Positions 29,501-44,500 of a stretch of 64,000 bases of DNA are shown here, one piece after another. The notes under the pieces are model-generated. The model made no database searches and was not told the origin of the DNA. It saw only the letters and a list, made by a program, of their open reading frames with translations. The stretch is from Prostheceraeus crozeri. Taxonomy: Eukaryota > Platyhelminthes > Polycladida > Euryleptidae. The translations under genes and the position numbers were made by a program. Numbering within the stretch: position 1 is the stretch's first letter; every line of letters starts with the position of its first letter. The DNA lies in contig CAJQUW010011280.1 of assembly GCA_907163375.1 (NCBI GenBank), positions 496,001 through 560,000 of the forward strand, given 5' to 3'.

Positions 29501-32500
29501 TTAGCCACCCTGAACAGAAGTCGCAATAATTAAGAAAGAAAGGATTAGAATAACAGAAAGATGTACCGACGATAGCTAATGACACAGTATTTACAAAAAA
29601 TTGAACGATAACCCAACAGGGTTTATTAACAACTAGATGGAGAAGACACCAATCTTTTAACAGTGACATGCGCTATCTGAAAATTCCTTTCATCTCCAAC
29701 AACATCAATCATAAAATCTAAAGAATTTTGAAAACAGAGCAACTTACTGTTGGCCTAGCTTAAAAGTCACAAGCAACATGAAGAGTGTCTTTGCTCACGA
29801 AAAAACAAAACCAATAGTCAAATGACGTCATGCCAGTCAAAGATAACAAGCTATACTTTCAGAAAAATGCTGCACACAAAGTTACTTGTTGTAAATGTTA
29901 AAAATTCTACATTGGGAGCACAACTAGACATCTTCAGAATTGCGAGGCCAACAAATATCAAAGCCGAGATTTTGTCCTATGAGTCGAGAGGGACTACGTT
30001 GACATCCGTTTGATGGAAGCCCAACTCACCCAGAGACATTCACCTAAAATCAGTTCCAAAGAAGAAAAGGAGCAATGTCGCCAATTTATATTTCTTTGTC
30101 CTTCATGTCATGTTATACCTCTCGTATTATTTATTCTACACCTATAATATTGGAAACTATTGCTATTATATCATCATATGTGCACATATAACCTATCTAT
30201 GTAGTCATATAAACTTAAATTTCAATGCCTTTCTCCTTTCCAATCCCCTCAAGTGGTCAAAGATGGCGAAAATTTGGGATATATTGATAATACCTTTAAC
30301 AACAGCACGGCTTTTTGCTAATATTCATGAAATTAATTCAGCATGTAGGCAAAACATCTAACGAACCTTGTACAAGTCAGTCAGTTTCTTCTGTGCTTCT
30401 AGCTCACTTCGATACAGATTTTCCATTTGCGAACGTTCTTCTGAGGCCTGGAATGAAGCAATTCAACGACAATCGGATGGAATCAATGCAACAATGAACT
30501 TAGTCGGATACAATGAATCTTGTGACTGGAATTCATTGCATGACCGTTGAAAATCACATTTGAAAAGTATAAAATATTTCGATGCACACATTCAGGGTTG
30601 CCACTATATAAAGACAAACACGCACTCATAACAGATACAAGGCTGTTGTGCGCTGTATACTCTTTATCAGAAAATTACGATAATCGCGATCACTAAGAAA
30701 TGAAAGCAAAAAATGAGATAAGACCAACTTGTTTGTTTTATGAGGAGCAACTTGTGAATCAAATCGTGAGAAGTACATAATGAAATTATCTAAATCCTCT
30801 AAAAACGACATTATCAAAATTAATGATTGAAGCAACATCATTGCATTGATCTATTCGAAGCGAAATGTAAAAATTCAAATTTCGGTAGAATTAGTTTCTT
30901 CGGTACAGTTACAGCTGCGTCGTTAGAAAATTATTGCCTGCCTTGGTTTACTGATCTACGTTCGATGATTTCTTTGAATAAAAATATGCGGTTTGAAATT
31001 CAAGATTATTGGTTTATATCAAAGTGGGCTGAATATTAAGGACCAGCAGGTCGTTAAATTTAGAGAAGATTCGAATCATCAGAATTCATTTATCTAATAC
31101 ATCAATTAAATATTTCATTTTCCGAATTCTGCTACAACTTTGGAATGAATCATTTGAGGTCACACTATTTTTAACATAAACGTTGAAGTTCCAGCCATCG
31201 TGTCAATTTACATGATCTGCTTCAAAAAATGAAATGTGAAATTTTAAAACTTTGCAAAGAATTGGAAAATGCTTTTGCACGCTCGTGAATACCCCAAATT
31301 CGTGCACGTAGACACGCTCCCCCTACAACGAGATAATGTTGGTAGCACTAGGGATTTCTATGAACCATAAAGAGTTTTATATATTATAGAAACTATTTAT
31401 GGTTCATATACACCCTGGCAAAGTATTACATTTAAAGAATTACTTTTTGAAAATCATTCCCTCATTGAGCCTGTGATTTGCTCTATCCCAAAGAGGATGA
31501 AGCTCCTCGGAATTTATTCTCGCCAACGTGTCCTCTAAAAGTGCATACTATTCATACATTAAGTAGGTGATGAATTTAATGAAATCAGTCACTGAAAAAG
31601 ATACTGGAATTTTGTTCGTAAATGAATTTAACACAACACATGACTGTGATGCTACTGCATGGACTAAAAAAAGGTCTGTCAGGTTCAACGCGTAAGAAGT
31701 CTTACATCTTTCACTTGCTCAATGTATTCTTCGTTCTTCTTTGTCAATTCTTCGATTGTCTTCTTTTGCATGTCCACAGTCTCACGTAGTTTAGCCAGCT
31801 GAAATGTCACACAGGACCAATGACATAACATGATAAGACAGTGAAAGTTCTAAGTTCTTGAAATTAATATGAATCAGGACATGAGCATGATCATTATCAA
31901 TTAGTCAGAGCTACTTTCGAATGCATAGCGAATCATCAAAATTGAATAAATAATTATGAAGAAGAGCTATTTTATGAATTGCTATGATAGTCATTACTGG
32001 GGCATGTAATTCGCACAACGTCAATGAACGTAAACAGCTTAATTGAAAAGTTGCTTACGCTTTTTCAGGCACGATTATTCTCATAGACAGGGTGGTGCTT
32101 ATTAGTATATTTGATGAGTGCAGCAACATCAAGTCCAATCAGGAATTCCGGATGTTAGACCTAACTGATCGATGCTCTCTTGCATAAATTAAGGTCGAAA
32201 TATCGATAATGGTGGAGGAAAGGAAACGAACTAAGGATAGGGTTTCTTCCAGGAATTCCGAACAAATGGAAGCAAATGGAACAAGTGGAACCGGAAATTT
32301 AGGAAATATCAAAATTCTCAATCGTAGGAGCCGGTGCAAACCAGATGAACGGTTGTGAAAAGGAAAATGTCAATTCTCAAAGTATTCGATGTATTTCACG
32401 TGCCACCGGCATGCATGATCCTCACGTTTGCCAAGGTTCTTCTGATCGAGAATGAATCATGTAGGACTAATTCAAAAACAACACGAGTAATTACATTCCA

Positions 32501-35500
32501 GTTCCGGATACTAATAAAAAAATTTCCCAGTTAAAATATCCTGATGCTCAACCCTCTTTATTATTTGTTATTGTTCAACCATATGAACGAATTCTACACT
32601 CGGAGAAAGCCTGATTCGATCGATATTTCATTTCGAAATCATAAGATCGTTCATCTATACCGCTGGCATAAGCATAAATTTTCAAAAAAGTCAAATAAGT
32701 CAGCGTTGTAGTTGTCTCATTTTTTGTGAGAATGAGGCAATTTTAGGAAGGATATTATGAAAATTGGCAGCTGGATGAAACAACAATTCTTAGAAATTGT
32801 TACAGTGAATACATTTGTTCTTCATTGAGTCGTGATGGCTATGATTTGCTCACGAATCCATCGAACGTCAATATATCATTCATGGCAACGCAGATAAGAT
32901 GCAAAAACCGATGATAGATGAAAAACTAATGATTGTGTTCCTTTGAGTATTGATGAGTGGTCAAGTGTAAAGAAAAACAACTGTGCATTGATATTCATGA
33001 AGGCAGAAATGTACGGAGCACTAGCTTACATAGTTTTCACGAGGAATAACGGCTAAAGCCATGGTGAGTGCCTGAGTAGAATTGATATTAATTGACATCT
33101 GTGTTGGGTTGAACTTTGGATGATGCATCACTCAGAGGATTGGTAAAATTTGGCAGTTTAATGCCAACATTTCCATTTTTGTTGTAGGTATGATATTGAT
33201 GCGAGATATAGCAACATGAATTTTTCATAAATCGAAATCTTGCAAGAGTCAAGAAATGTGATTCAGTTTGAGAGTGAGCATGAGAGCGAGGATTCTTAAG
33301 CTAATGATAGATAGTGATGAAAGTTTTGATAATGTTGCTCATGTGATAGAAGAAAATAAATTGAATTAGATAAGTAAGAAAATGTGCTGATTTGATCCTA
33401 ACTGCGTGAAAATGCACCGTATATTGTATAAGCTGTACAGAATAGGGTTATTCGTGATTTTCAGAGACATCCAAGAAATAATGCAAATTTCACTCTCGCT
33501 CCTGGTTGCAAGAGTTCCAGGCATACACTATAACCTAAGAGCATCAGGGCAAAGAACGAAATTTGGTACAGCAGGCGATTATGGAAGCAGTCTCAGATCC
33601 AGTAATACCTATCATGGATGCAGCGGGAATTGCGTATGTACGAGTGGTCGAAAGTTGAGTCGACATTATCCTGTTCTGTTTCTCTATCTGATGCAGGCAA
33701 GTGAAAAGTTCGAGTGGATAGACAGCTGATATCCATATCAGATCAACGGCATGATACAATGTTGATCGACACGACCGGCAAAAGTATGATAAATGGTCGA
33801 ACTGACTGTTGCTTGGGATGAGAACATACTGGATGCCATGAGAGAAAAGTACAAGGAATTTGACTGGTTGATGAATGAAGAACCCAAAGGCAAGAATGGA
33901 ATGTGAATTCATGCCTTTTGAAATGGGATGACAGATTCATTGTTACACCGTTGAGGAAACTTCTCTACCAAGCTGGTAAGGAAAACTTGGCGCTCACCAT
34001 CAAGAAGTTAGATGCAAACCGGAAAAGGTAGAAATTTAGCTTATAATGATCTGGGCACGAGGCTTTATTGACCAATGCTCCTGAAAGCTACATGTACTAA
34101 ACTCAATGAGTGGAAATCTGGATGACGAATCCTTTTGAGCGCAACATTTGCTGCTTCACTGTCAGAAAAAGCAATAGCTCGTCAGAAACTTCGATAATAT
34201 GATGATGACGAAAGCAAGAGACAATAATGTCATTGCAGCATATTAACACGATAAAATAATCACTTACTTCAATGCCTTTCACTTCGATATCTCCTTCCAA
34301 CTGAAGCAATCGACCACTCTGAAATGAGAATAACGAAACAGTGAACATATATCCATAGATACAACAAAGTGACATCATCCTACCATTTCTTTCCGGACAT
34401 TGATGACTTGCTCGGATTTTTCTTTAACCTGCTGTTCCAACCAAGAAATCTGATCTATGGAATTCTGCTTATCTTGCTCCATTCGTTGAAGCTTTTGCTG
34501 AAATTAAGGAAAAATATGCAAGATTCTCTATGATATTAGTTGTCTCGGAGGACATCCCAAGGGTCGATGTAACCCAAAGCAAAAAGAAAACCACCAAGGT
34601 TCTTTGCGAGCGCTTTCAACAGACACCATCCTCAAGCAACTGACTCTATTTCATCATGTTGAAAGCGCTCGCAAAGAACCTTGGTGGTTTTCTTTTTGCT
34701 TTGGGTTACATCGACCCTTGGGATGTCCTCCGAGACAACTAATGGAATAACTTGTCCCTTGTTTACTCAATTCTCTATGATATCAAAGATTGAAGATACA
34801 TAATTGGCACTTTACTAATAGAATCACATTAGGGCTTAACACGGGATTTCCCAATAAATTCAAGTCTCGATTCCCGGGAAATATATTCGGAAATTCCCGG
34901 GAAAATTCGAGAATAATTAACGCACTGAATGAGTCGAAAAGACGATTTGAACACACAGTCCTCATAACATGGCCTAAACTAGTTTAACGCTAATAGCACT
35001 TGTACTAGACAATCCTCTTAAATATAAAATAGGAATTGTAGTTTGTGATTAAATAGAGACATATGTACAATACATTGATTATGAAGTGGAAAGCGGAAGG
35101 TAGAAAATCCAAAAGAAAGATAATTACAACTGTGACGAAGAACTCGAGGCGCAAGATTTGCAAAACGTAGAACCAAAAGCCTATGATCAGTGACGACTCA
35201 GTATTGACCACTTTGTTCTTATTGATCGTTTTATATCGATTTTTATAACTGCTGGTTGAGTGGTCATCGAGTCTATCATTTTGATAAGAAATGGAACATA
35301 TATGCTAAAAATAACAATCAATCTACATTGCTGAAGCAAGCAGCTATCTACAAAGACTTTTGAAATTTTTAATTCAATGATTCTTCATCACGGATGCTGA
35401 GCGTACCATCTTCGAAAATATCGCTACACTCTGCCCGCTCTATCAAACCAACCCAGTGGATTACTTCGAACCCCGGCACGCTTGTGCTATGAGCGCGTCC

Positions 35501-38500
35501 TACAGAGGAAATCTCCACAGGAAATGCTGTCCAACAAATTTACCTTGGAATGGTTTGAGTCGTTGCACAATCTGCACGAGTCATGGCTGGTAAAGGATTA
35601 CTACATCATTGATATGGGAGTAAACCGGCGGACCAGGCTGTGGAAGATGTTATAAATGTTTGAAAGTATTGTTAACTAACATGAATAACAGTCTGACAAT
35701 TGATATGCACCTCCGGTTGTGTATATTATTAACAAAAATTTGGCTTGCAGGATGGCTTCCCGTGCGTAGAAGTCCATCATATTCCCGCCTATTTCATCGA
35801 GTAATTTGGCACGCATTCGGGCCACTAATTGGAAGTGGATCTCTTCTTTGTCCGGCGTTGGGAATTGGGATGACAGGTACTCCTGCGCATGCTCCAGCAG
35901 CAGATCCAGTGCGCGCTCACCTTCGGGCTAGGAGTTGGCCGTCTTCCTCTTTATGGGTTTGCCTTTCTGTTTATTGCTGGTGGGAGTATTGTAGGTTGTT
36001 GGTCTTGCTTTAAAGTCTCCTCCATTGGCATATCCAATTCTTCAATCGCTGGCTGTGTCCTTCTTGATTCTGCTGACGGTACCGGTATGGGAGGACTGAG
36101 CGGTAGGAGCCGGCACGCCTCCAGAGACGCACGCTGGGGCGTGAACATAATCTGCGTCCCCGCCAATTGCAGTGAGGCAAACTTGCCCAGCTTGCCGATC
36201 TGGTCGGCTATGTGCACTCCGCAAACCAGAATCAGACATGAAAGTGACGCCCAGGTCATCCATCAGAAGCGGCTTTTGATTGATGTCGAATACTCGGACA
36301 TCATCCGCACATTTACTAAAATGCCAATGCCGTGCATTGTCAAATGTACGGAAGATGTTATGTCCTTGTTCGTATTTTGTCCTCCATGCTTCCGGGGCGT
36401 TGTAGGGCAGTTCAAATGTCTCATCTGCCACCGTCTCCACCTTTATCGCCTCCTCATGGAATAATAATGATCTTCAGTCATTGAAATTTGACAGTTTGGA
36501 AGGTTCTGCGGAGAACTCAGATGTTTGTATAGCGAAGCTCTGGCTCCGGTAAGATATGTATCGGTACCAGAACCGCACAACTTGATTGATTGAGCTACGG
36601 CGAGTACGGAGGCATGTCGTTCGCAGCAGTTGAGGAAAAGGATCAAGAAGAACAGACGAGGAATGAGCTGTAAACGGGAACGCGCTCTTTATTTACAGTA
36701 CTACACTCCTGTGCTGGGATTAGCGGATCCGTATCGGTCAGTTGGAATGGAGGAGGCGTCGCCGAAAGCTTTAAGGCAGTTTGAGTCAAAGTTTATAAAG
36801 CTAAAATCCCACTCAAACTTTATTTTTGTAAAACCTGTCCTAGAACTCAGAAGGATTTAGTGGCAGAGGGCGAAAAATTTGAGCGGGATTCGGAAAAAGA
36901 ACACCACACAAAATTTGCATTTGAGATTATGGCCCCTAAGGCACAATTGACCACGTTGAGTCGAATAACACCACTCCCGAAGCTCTATAGTCCTTGGAAG
37001 ATGGTCAAAACTGGCCTTGTCCTTAATCGTGCACTAATACACTACTAGTGCTACTTAAAAGTCACGAAACATTGATGTATGTCATCCATTGATGTGATAA
37101 TTAATTATACATTTAATTCGAGTTTCAGAACTGACTCGTAATTGCTAGTTTCAAGAATATAACAAAATTTCTTTTTAAAAAAGAAAATAACTCAAGAGAT
37201 GAGGATTATAGAATATATGGAATCAATTGATTATCAATCAAGGTAATAAACATACCTTGAACGAGAATTCCTTTGTTTCAATTTCTTCCTTCTTGAACCT
37301 CAGTGACAACTTGTCGCGTTGGTATTCCTCCCATTCCTGTCTAATGCGATCACGATCTTCGCGGATAAGAGCCATTTCTCGATCTTTCTTCTGCAGTATC
37401 GCACGGAACTCATCTCTCTCTTTCTCTGTTGCTTCAACAGTCGCAGATAAGTCAGACTGAAAGGAGACGTAATTGATTAGAGGGGTTCACTGGAATGAGC
37501 ACTTCGACTTCGTATGCATATGAGCTGGGTTCTCAGAGGAATCTTAGCCACCAGCGGAACACCGTTTAAAAGCATCAGGTAAAATTGACAAATATCGCAA
37601 TCCAAAATTTCATCCAATACAGCTAAAAGCTCCATCAAACTTTCACAAAATACAGTGTATCATAGTGATTCACGGACACCAACTCATCTCGGTCATAATG
37701 ATGGCTTATTTCTTTGGAAAGTGAAGGAGTGTGAACTTCTTCAGATTGTGGTTTTTCTCATTTTTTCAGACAGGAAATACACACATCAAAATTCATAAAA
37801 TGAGCTGGAATTTACATGCATGCTTATCAGGGTTGGCTTTTTGCCAGCTAAAACTGGTTTTTGCCACTAAGTGGTAAAAACCAGGTAAAAACCGGCTAAA
37901 AATAAAATTCCGAAAAATCAGTCTATTTCTTCACGAAATGATCGACAGCAAGTTGAAGTTTAATTATTACGGTGCATGCGGGTTTGCAGTTTGCAACTCT
38001 TATCTACCAAAACATGACATTCATTCTGTGATGGAACCACATGATATGTTTTTATAACGAACGACAAACGATTTTGTCTTTCTTTACGATTGCTCTGCCT
38101 TTTTCTTGTGATTTAAGAACAAATGTAGACTTCAGCACCATTTTGGCCCATTACTTCATGTGACAGAAGTTGCTAAACACTCCCAGAATTATCATCAAAT
38201 GAATGAAAAAATGAAAATAAGTATATGAATATAACTGGTTTATACATAGAACTAAATTAAGCAAACCACTTTCTTCATGTGGACGAGCTTCAATAATCCC
38301 AATGTCATTCTTCTGTGTTGAGTGTTCAGCAAGATGCAGAGTGCATTTTGATAGTAGCTTAGGCTTCATCATATCTAGATTTCAAACCCAGGTCTCATGA
38401 ACGCAGAGAAAACATTCTATCAAAAAGTCTCTGCACCGGAAAATCTCACCTCCCAAATCAAGCAATGTGCAACAGTCACTTAGAATGCATTTCTCTAGAA

Positions 38501-41500
38501 ATATACTAAGTGTACTAATGCTTGTGACTGTAGCAGGAAATCGTGATTTGTATGAACAAATAATAATTAAATAACATAGTTCGCACCAGCAATCTTGATA
38601 AAGTGAGGTATAATGTACGTCTGAACATATTCAGTTATAATCTCAACAAAAGAACATTGTAAAGAACAGCTGTAAAATTGATCTTGTTAATAGAACCTGA
38701 GAGCGACAAACAATTTTGACATTGTGATATACAAGTTTGTTTAAAGTTCTTGAAATTTCCATATTTTGAGCTCAAATCAAAACTTTACTTTCGGTTTCAA
38801 ATTCATTTAACATAACCTTGCCCTCTAAATATGTGAGGGTAAATTATCATGACATGATAAATGTTGAAGGGCAAAATTTTTAATGTAGTGCTTCTGGGAG
38901 TGCAGGATAAATTTCATATTAATATTCGTGTAATCACAATGGGTATGGGACATTTGCCACATATTTAGAAGACAAGATTTTCTATGAGATCAGCAGGGAG
39001 TTTAATCGTAGAGATCCGAGGCCAGATTTCTACATTTTCCTACCCTTCTAGCTTCATGGAATGCCTGTTTTCGATCTTTTATATAGAGCCAAGTGATTTC
39101 GTTCCAGCATGGACCTCTGCTGCATCTTACAATGAATGAAATTCGTGAAGCAACAAAATGCGTGCACACTTGGAAGAATAATGCACAACAGCTTTATAAT
39201 AATATTTCTAACAATAATTATAATAAAATTTCATAATATATTAATAATAAACATATTCTCACACCTATATTTGGCATATCTTGATTGAAATGCGATATTG
39301 ATAGGTTTGAATTGTGAAAATACAGGCCTAAATGTTTATCGAATGATGAAAAAATAAAGTGAACTTTTTGCGACTAACGTTCATCAATAAAGTAAGGAGT
39401 AACGATGATCCCCTATATTGTACGAGTATGTACCCAAAAAACTTAAGTAGTAATGCTGGAAAAATAGTTTTAGGCAGTTTTTGCCAGTTTTAGCCGAAAA
39501 ATGGTAACAAAAGCTACTGGTTTTTAAATGTGTGGTTTTTACCGGCCAACCCTGATCCTTATACATACGCTGTAGATGGCATCACTGTTTTAATACCTGT
39601 ACAATTATTAACAGGGTACGCATAGCTTCCTGGAGGCAAAATAACAAACTGTCACAAACCCTCGCAAATTTTCTCACAATCTTTCACTGATTTTTTATTC
39701 GCTGATATAATGAATGGGGTAGATGCCACTTCGGCAAGAAGAGGCGCCCAACAATTCAGTTACAAAACATATATTTCTGAATTATTAAAGAAATTTATGC
39801 CGCAATTCCACTGATTGCAACTAAATTCAATTGATACATTGACGCATCACGAGAAAAAAATAGACTCCCTTCTCTTTGTTTTCTAGATCGGAGTGACGGG
39901 TGTTCAGTGACGGCTTTTAAACTGCTAAGTCGCGTGCTTACTTTTAGCAGCTTCTCTCGAGAAAGATTATTGGAGATCAAAACTTTTTAGAGTTATGAAT
40001 TCGTATCTTGGATTTGCTACTCCGTCACTTCAATGGCTAGTTTCCTTTTTTTGATAATTCGTCAATACACCGTGATACGGTGTACTTTTGGAAAGATTAT
40101 TTGACAAGAAAGCATCAAGGCATTGGTGATTTTGATGTTCATGAATCCTCCTGACGCTTGATTGGGCACATAGCCACAAGCGTGTATTCGACAAAAGAGC
40201 CCATGTGAACATCTAGGATGGCTTCATTCAACAGGATGCTGATTCGGGGCTAACAATCAGTACGCATTTGACCAGACTTGAACATCTGTGCTTTCGATTT
40301 CCGAACTCGTCAGTGATTGACGATCATATTCTTCGCAAGCTAGATTACACTAGGAATTTTGAGGTTTTCCTTCAAATCTTCTTTCTGACATAGAAGAGCA
40401 ATGAAACCACGAAATATTGGTTTCAAGCTGATAGAGTCTCCGTTTATTGATCACTTCATCGCAGAACATTGATCATCCTGATAGACGTTCTATTTTCAGG
40501 TTTTGTTGATCTTATTAGCACCTTAAACTATTCTTCGATATTTGAAAGAGATTTTCTTTAAATAACTGATCTGTTACGCTGTATGGTTAAAGACCAAGGG
40601 TCCACTTATTGTATAAACTGCCGCATATCTTATATTTATGGAAGCTGTGGTTATGTGGCCTAATGAATAGAAGGTAAATAAACACATGTATAATTTATCA
40701 AATTTAATTGAATTAGAGATAAATTGACTGAGACACATGCCTGAAATGTAATTTGCGATTAAACCAATATGAAGAAAACCAACTGCTCTATGCCCTACAT
40801 TAACAGAGAAATCAAATCCTGAAACATGCACGATCGAACATTGTAAATGAATTGACTATCACAACCACATCGTGCAAATTGTATATCTTCCTAGCCATTT
40901 ATTGGGATACAACTTCTAAAATTTGATGAAGGCCTCATTAGAGTTGAGACGCAAATATCTGAGATTCCTTTGTGCCCGCGAACGTTACCATGAATTGGGA
41001 AAACATGAATTTAGTACATGCTCCAATCTGGCAGGCAGAGCCAGATTCTGCAGAAAGCGAGGCTGAAAATGAGTATTCGTATAGAATGTACACCCTTTGC
41101 CTACTACGAATCAGCACGTCTGCCGAGTTCTGTTTGGTTCCTCTTCTTGTCAGACACGATCAAAGAAAACACATGTTAATCCAATGGGACGCAAAAATGA
41201 GTTTTTGGCTACAGCTTACATTGCAATTAAAGTTAAGGCGGCCTCATCGATTCAAAACTCCACAACACTAGTCACCTCTTTTTCTAGCATTCATACCATC
41301 TACGAAAACATACGGTAATAGAAGGAAAATCATCGAGTCTGGTCAATCAGATCGAATTCATGACCGAGGGCAAATTTGGCAAGCCACCATATTTGCATCT
41401 TACCTTGGCAGCAGACAGATCAGACACATTTTGCTTCAAATCCGTAATTTCTTCGTCCTTTGTCGTCAGCTGTTCACCTGAAAGTGTAAAAACGTGAGTG

Positions 41501-44500
41501 GCTCTCGCTAACAAGTCATCCTCAAATTTACTTGAGGTGAGCCTATTTTAAAAGCTAAAACCAAGAAATGGAGAAAAATTACAATTATTCAAAAAGATAA
41601 ATTCACTCAAAATTTAGTCTTTATTGAAAGAAAATTTTAGCATTATCAATCACATCGGAAGAAAAAACCAGTTGATAAATCCTTACCTTTATTTGCAACT
41701 GTTTCACGAAGCTCTTTGACAATTGAATCTTGACATTCCTTTTGAGTTGTCAAGCTATCAATTTCCGTTTGTAACTCACTGACTTTAATAGCTGCAATTT
41801 TAAAAGTACACATGTGGGTAATAAGAATAATATTCTATAAGGTTATTGGTTACTTGAAGCTATATTACATTTATGAATATTACAATTTACAATTGACATT
41901 ATTTAATTAACACCTTAAATTTCAAAATATGCCAAAATACATATTTATCTCCTAACATTATAATACCAAAAACTTCGACATTTCAATATCGGACTTTGGC
42001 TTCTTTTGTTCATTTACATTTTGTGTCTCCGCCTACAGCCATTGCATATTTAAAATAAACTTATAGTTATACCATAGCTTAATAATAGACAAATAAAATT
42101 AATCTGGACAAAAGTGTGTAGAAGACACACCAGCGCCAAAAAAAAACAAATACGGAGAACGAAATTGCCAGCCGCCTGTTCTTAGAAGGCCGTCAAATTG
42201 ATGAAATTCGTCACTCTTTCAAAGATCACCGTAAAATTTCTAATTGAAATTTCTGATTGATCAGGGATGAGCATACAAGTAGATGAAAACTCCGGAGACT
42301 CTTATAAGTGTAGGGCCCAGATGAGTTCAATCAACAATTGCCATTTGCCAAAATTGATTTGAAACGATGTCCATCCCTGATTAATGCAATCATTATCCCT
42401 TGTGTCCATGTGCACTAATAGTCTACTTCGCTCCAGCGCTTAGTAGGTCTACCATTGTTTATGACTTGACTATCAGGCTAGGAAAAGGAAAATTCCAAAA
42501 TTTTATTTCTCCTTCGGTTTACTAATCAAAGTAAAGTAAATCTGTAGAGTGATTGAAAAAAGCCGGCGCTTCGTACCACTGACACTTTTGATGGGCCATG
42601 ATAAATACATGCAAGACTTCGATGACGACTCATGTAAAATGTGCATAGACGCAGAGCTCTTCAAAATGCATTCCGAAGTTTGGGAGCTCGAATTTTCGGT
42701 TGATGCTTAGAGGCAGTGACTTAATCAGGCGAGCTTCGGTCAACCTGATATATACAACGTACTGGCTAATGTCGATGATACAAGCTGCGTAGCTTGAAAT
42801 ATTGATGGTTAGTAAAAATATCATGGTTATGAACTTTCATATTGTGTTCCGAAAATATATTTCTATTGTTCTTATTGTTAATTATGTCGCATTTGTCTTC
42901 ATTTCAGCGCTTCCAGAAAGATCGGTTAGTCCGGCCAAATATAGAAATCAGGCTTCAAGTCATTTCATATACTACGTGCCGGTCAGGACATGACCAGTTT
43001 CATAACGAGCAAAATTACACTAATTTCGACCTGAAAGTGTTTGGTTGTCTTTCTTATAGGCATATCAGAGAAATTTTTTGCATTCTTCGCTTTTTTCATT
43101 GACAGCTTCTCCACTTCATAATAAAAATGTTCTCTTGCGTGGGAGTTATTTCCCTACTATAGGCTACTCCTTCAGCAGTTGCTCGGCCAGATTTCTGAGC
43201 TGATAGTAGGCTACCTGACTATATTTTTCCTTGAAATTGTTTTGCCTGATAATAGCCTTCATTTCAATTTGGATTTGTTCATGAATTATCTTCCTGATCT
43301 CGAGTTCCTTTTCTTTTCATACACTTTCTTTTCGGTTTAACGGCTTTTTTCGGGTATTGCATGCAACGGCTGCATTAAATTCAATCGTCACAAAGGTCGA
43401 TCCAGAGGGGAAGATGTGCAAGTGATTGAGGTGGCTTTCATCTAACCGTATTGAACAGCACGAAATAACTACTGCAAGCGATTCCGTTTCGTGATGAGTA
43501 AACTACTGACATGATGAGTAAGTTCACCAACATGTGTTAATTAAACGACGATGGAGAGATAGTCACAGACTCAAAGGCGACTCGGCGCAATGATGTCAAC
43601 ATCGCATGCATCTCCACGGTCCTTGATACGTGGTACGTCCAATAAGTTTCCGAACAAATATAGAAAAACTGCAAATATTTTCATTCTGACATGATGAATC
43701 ATTATTTTGGTGTATAAAGGCTAGGAGGCTATGCCAAGTTTAAAATAATTCGTTTTTTTATTACTCTGCTGAAATTATTTTTAAAAAAATGCGAAATTTT
43801 GAATACGAGGCTGCAGACAATGCTATACAATGCTATAAAATCTGCTATGTTGGATATGCAAGAATTCAGGTGCATGAGAACGATGGAGCATTCATATCGA
43901 ACAGTTAACTCTATTCACCACACAACCAACCATTATTTAATTAAATTCGATGTAAATTCAATTGCAACTGTGCAATAATGTCTTAAACTGAGTTTCGCAT
44001 TGAAAAAATTGATGAGGTGTGGAACTCGTCTTCGTGTTTCTCTTTGGTATCAGAATTACGATTTACGGAACAAAATGGCAGCTGCTTTCAGGGACGAATG
44101 TCCTTCACAGTCGACGATCCCGTTTTGGGCAGCGAGCCGAGTTAAGACGAGGTTGACAGAGTGTCAATGATGATCCACTTGAAGCCTGAAGGTAGGACTA
44201 TCGAATCTGCTACAACCACGAAGTCCGAGCCGATGGAGCAGGGATCGACGCATATCGATTACCACTCTTAGTGAGGAGCTGAATGTATCCAATGGAAGTA
44301 TTGGCACTCTCCTGGATTTTTGCTGAGCATTGAAAAGTCAACCCGTGGTTTCTTCTCGCGTCTCCCATTTTCTCATTGAAAGACCTGGAAGCTTGACGAC
44401 AGAATTTGGGCATCACTGATGAACTTGCAGAATGTTTCGTTCATAATATTTTTGCTGTCGATGAAACTCCTTTTCATCGACTATACAATTCACCTTCCAA

